A stretch of 7,798 nucleotides of DNA from Bacteroidia bacterium. Its GTDB lineage: Bacteria > Bacteroidota > Bacteroidia > NS11-12g > UBA9320. Positions 6,712-7,798 of this stretch are shown in pieces. The notes under the pieces are model-generated. The model was not told where the DNA came from. It searched no databases and saw only the letters and a list, made by a program, of their open reading frames with translations. The position numbers were made by a program, and so were the translations under genes. The DNA lies in NCBI GenBank assembly GCA_029253325.1, contig JAQWZS010000045.1:1-7798 (forward strand), in the 5' to 3' direction. Position 1 is the stretch's first letter. Each line of letters starts with the position of its first letter.

Positions 6712-6734
6712 TGCAAAGATACAGTGGCTTTGCA
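6712..6734. promoter_or_regulatory. Inverted repeat in the divergent GT5/panC promoter region
   Basis: TGCAAAG (6712-6718) and CTTTGCA (6728-6734) form a perfect 7-bp inverted repeat with a 9-base spacer. It lies in the 98-base region between the divergent genes. The left arm overlaps the operon's putative -7 element. A dimeric regulator could bind here and act on the - strand promoter. Alternatively, the symmetry simply reflects two back-to-back TTTG promoter elements. Confidence 0.45.
6714..6721 (-). promoter_or_regulatory. -7 promoter element of the five-gene operon
   Basis: On the - strand this reads TATCTTTG, an exact match to the Bacteroidota -7 consensus TAnnTTTG, followed by CA. It lies 25 bases upstream of the GT5 start codon, giving a short A-rich leader typical of the phylum. 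No good TTTG is seen at -33. The same ten bases (TATCTTTGCA) recur before the tRNA gene, which strengthens the call. Confidence 0.6.
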
Positions 6735-6786
6735 TTAATTTTATAACGCAGAACTATTGTATATTTAGTATTTTTTTTGTATATAG

Positions 6787-7635
6787 ATGCATATAATTAA
6801 ACGCTTTATTGACCTTAAAAGGCTCCTTGATGACAAACAAAGAAGAAGTCCTAATCAAATTGTTGGTTTTGTGCCAACGATGGGTGCACTCCACGAGGGA
6901 CACATCTCGTTAATCAAGGAGAGTTGCACTGATTGCGATATGAGCATCTGCAGCATATTTGTAAACCCCACACAATTTGGGGAATCAAATGACCTAGAAA
7001 AATACCCCAAACCCATTGAAAAAGACATCGAACTATTAATTGATATTGGTTGTGATGTTCTGTTTTTACCCACTGTTGAAGAAGTATATCCACCATCTTA
7101 CACTCAGCAAAACTTTGATTTAATCGGACTCGATATAGTCTTTGAAGGCAAAAGTCGGGTTGGACACTTTCAAGGAGTATGCAATGTAATTTATCGATTC
7201 TTTGATCAGATAAAACCCCACAGGGCTTATTTTGGTCAGAAGGATTTTCAACAAACAGTTGTTGTTAAAAAACTAGTTAATATCACATCACTAAACACTA
7301 AAATTTGTGTTGTTCCCATAAAGCGTGAACCTAACGGATTAGCAATGAGTTCTCGAAATGTTCGACTATCAGACAACGGAAGAAAAAAAGCAGCGTTTAT
7401 AAATGAATCTTTAAGGTTAATTAAAAACAACTTTCGCGAAATTGGTCTCAGCAAAAGCATTGATTTGGCTAAAAAACATATTCTTAAGTATGATAATGCA
7501 AAACTAGACTATCTAGTTGTAGCAGAAACCGACACATTAAAGGGAGTTGAAACATACGAAAACAAAAAATTAGTTGCCCTAACTGCGGTAAACTATGAAG
7601 GCGTTCGCCTTCTTGACAATATAATTCTTACTTAA
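6787..7635 (+). CDS. panC: Pantothenate synthetase (pantoate--beta-alanine ligase)
   Basis: This enzyme joins D-pantoate and beta-alanine using ATP, via a pantoyl-adenylate, to make pantothenate for coenzyme A. The 282 residues match the family's usual length. Diagnostic motifs are PTMGALHEGH (30-39, containing the nucleotidyl-transferase HxGH), FVNPTQF (58-64), SRVGHFQGV (123-131), FGQKDFQQ (149-156) and the KMSKS-like AMSSRN (186-191). The protein is complete and no key motif is missing. ATG 6787 gives the expected N terminus just before the first strand; upstream sequence is T-rich without a Shine-Dalgarno site. An imperfect -7-like TATATTTA lies at 6760-6767, but a clear promoter is not evident. 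panD, which often accompanies panC, is not downstream; a tRNA gene follows. The gene is divergent from the GT5-led operon. Confidence 0.97.
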   Translation: MHIIKRFIDLKRLLDDKQRRSPNQIVGFVPTMGALHEGHISLIKESCTDCDMSICSIFVNPTQFGESNDLEKYPKPIEKDIELLIDIGCDVLFLPTVEEVYPPSYTQQNFDLIGLDIVFEGKSRVGHFQGVCNVIYRFFDQIKPHRAYFGQKDFQQTVVVKKLVNITSLNTKICVVPIKREPNGLAMSSRNVRLSDNGRKKAAFINESLRLIKNNFREIGLSKSIDLAKKHILKYDNAKLDYLVVAETDTLKGVETYENKKLVALTAVNYEGVRLLDNIILT

Positions 7636-7641
7636 AATAGG

Positions 7642-7673
7642 TTTGTCAGGTATTTTTATTGTGCTTATCTTTG
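7642..7673 (+). promoter_or_regulatory. Promoter of the tRNA-fMet gene
   Basis: TTTG at 7642-7645 and TATCTTTG at 7666-7673 are separated by 20 bases. This is the spacing expected for the Bacteroidota housekeeping sigma factor (-33 TTTG, -7 TAnnTTTG). Transcription would begin a few bases before the mature tRNA 5' end at 7685. This is the best promoter in the window, and it shows that the tRNA is not dependent on panC transcription. Confidence 0.75.
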
Positions 7674-7684
7674 CATTCAATTAT

Positions 7685-7756
<72 letters not shown>

Positions 7757-7766
7757 CTAAAACAAT

Positions 7767-7798
7767 AAAAGAGTCTCGCTTAACGGCGGGACTTTTTT
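7767..7798 (+). terminator. Rho-independent terminator after tRNA-fMet
   Basis: AGTCTCGC (7772-7779) pairs with GCGGGACT (7786-7793) over eight base pairs, including one G-U, around a 6-base loop. A T run follows to the last base of the window. The A-rich sequence just upstream (7767-7771) could extend the stem with the T run, as in bidirectional terminators. The element may continue past the window edge. Confidence 0.88.

Noticed and set aside
6855..7460. Three - strand frames inside panC
   Set aside because: All lie opposite conserved panC motifs and have no start context. They are coding shadows.

Overview
The window looks like a core-genome segment of a low-GC Bacteroidota bacterium, most likely in Flavobacteriales. 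The evidence is the gene families (DUF2851, DUF4270, a short PspC protein and a single-domain starch-synthase-like protein divergent from panC), promoters of the Bacteroidota TAnnTTTG type instead of E. coli-type -10/-35 boxes, and the general lack of clear Shine-Dalgarno sites. I see no CRISPR array, insertion sequence, prophage, toxin-antitoxin pair or defence system.

Left part, + strand (1-1567). The first 828 bases are the C-terminal two thirds of a DUF2851 gene. It is broken by an in-frame stop and two apparent single-base deletions. Its 3' end overlaps an intact 71-residue PspC-domain membrane protein. A small uncharacterised protein with a four-cysteine zinc ribbon follows and ends 3 bases from the convergent operon.

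Middle, - strand (6688 down to 1571). Five tightly packed genes form one probable operon. In transcription order they are a GT5-only starch/glycogen-synthase-like protein, a DUF4270 lipoprotein, a DAHP synthase, aspartate-semialdehyde dehydrogenase, and a PaaE-type NAD(P)H:[2Fe-2S] reductase. Intergenic gaps are 7, 24, -4 and 3 bases. The operon mixes an envelope lipoprotein and a carbohydrate-enzyme relative with the entry enzyme of the shikimate pathway and an early enzyme of the aspartate family. The DAHP synthase lacks regulatory or chorismate mutase domains and has Gln where a metal-ligand His is expected.

Right part, + strand (6787-7798). panC (pantothenate synthesis) is transcribed divergently from the operon across a 98-base region. 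That region holds a perfect 7-bp inverted repeat overlapping the operon's promoter. After panC come a well-formed Bacteroidota promoter, an initiator tRNA-fMet gene and a rho-independent terminator that runs to the window's last base.

The points most worth a second look are the triple-lesion DUF2851 remnant and its misleading read-through into PspC, the DAHP synthase ligand substitution, the degenerate GT5 protein, and the shared promoter/inverted-repeat architecture. Everything else looks like ordinary housekeeping sequence.
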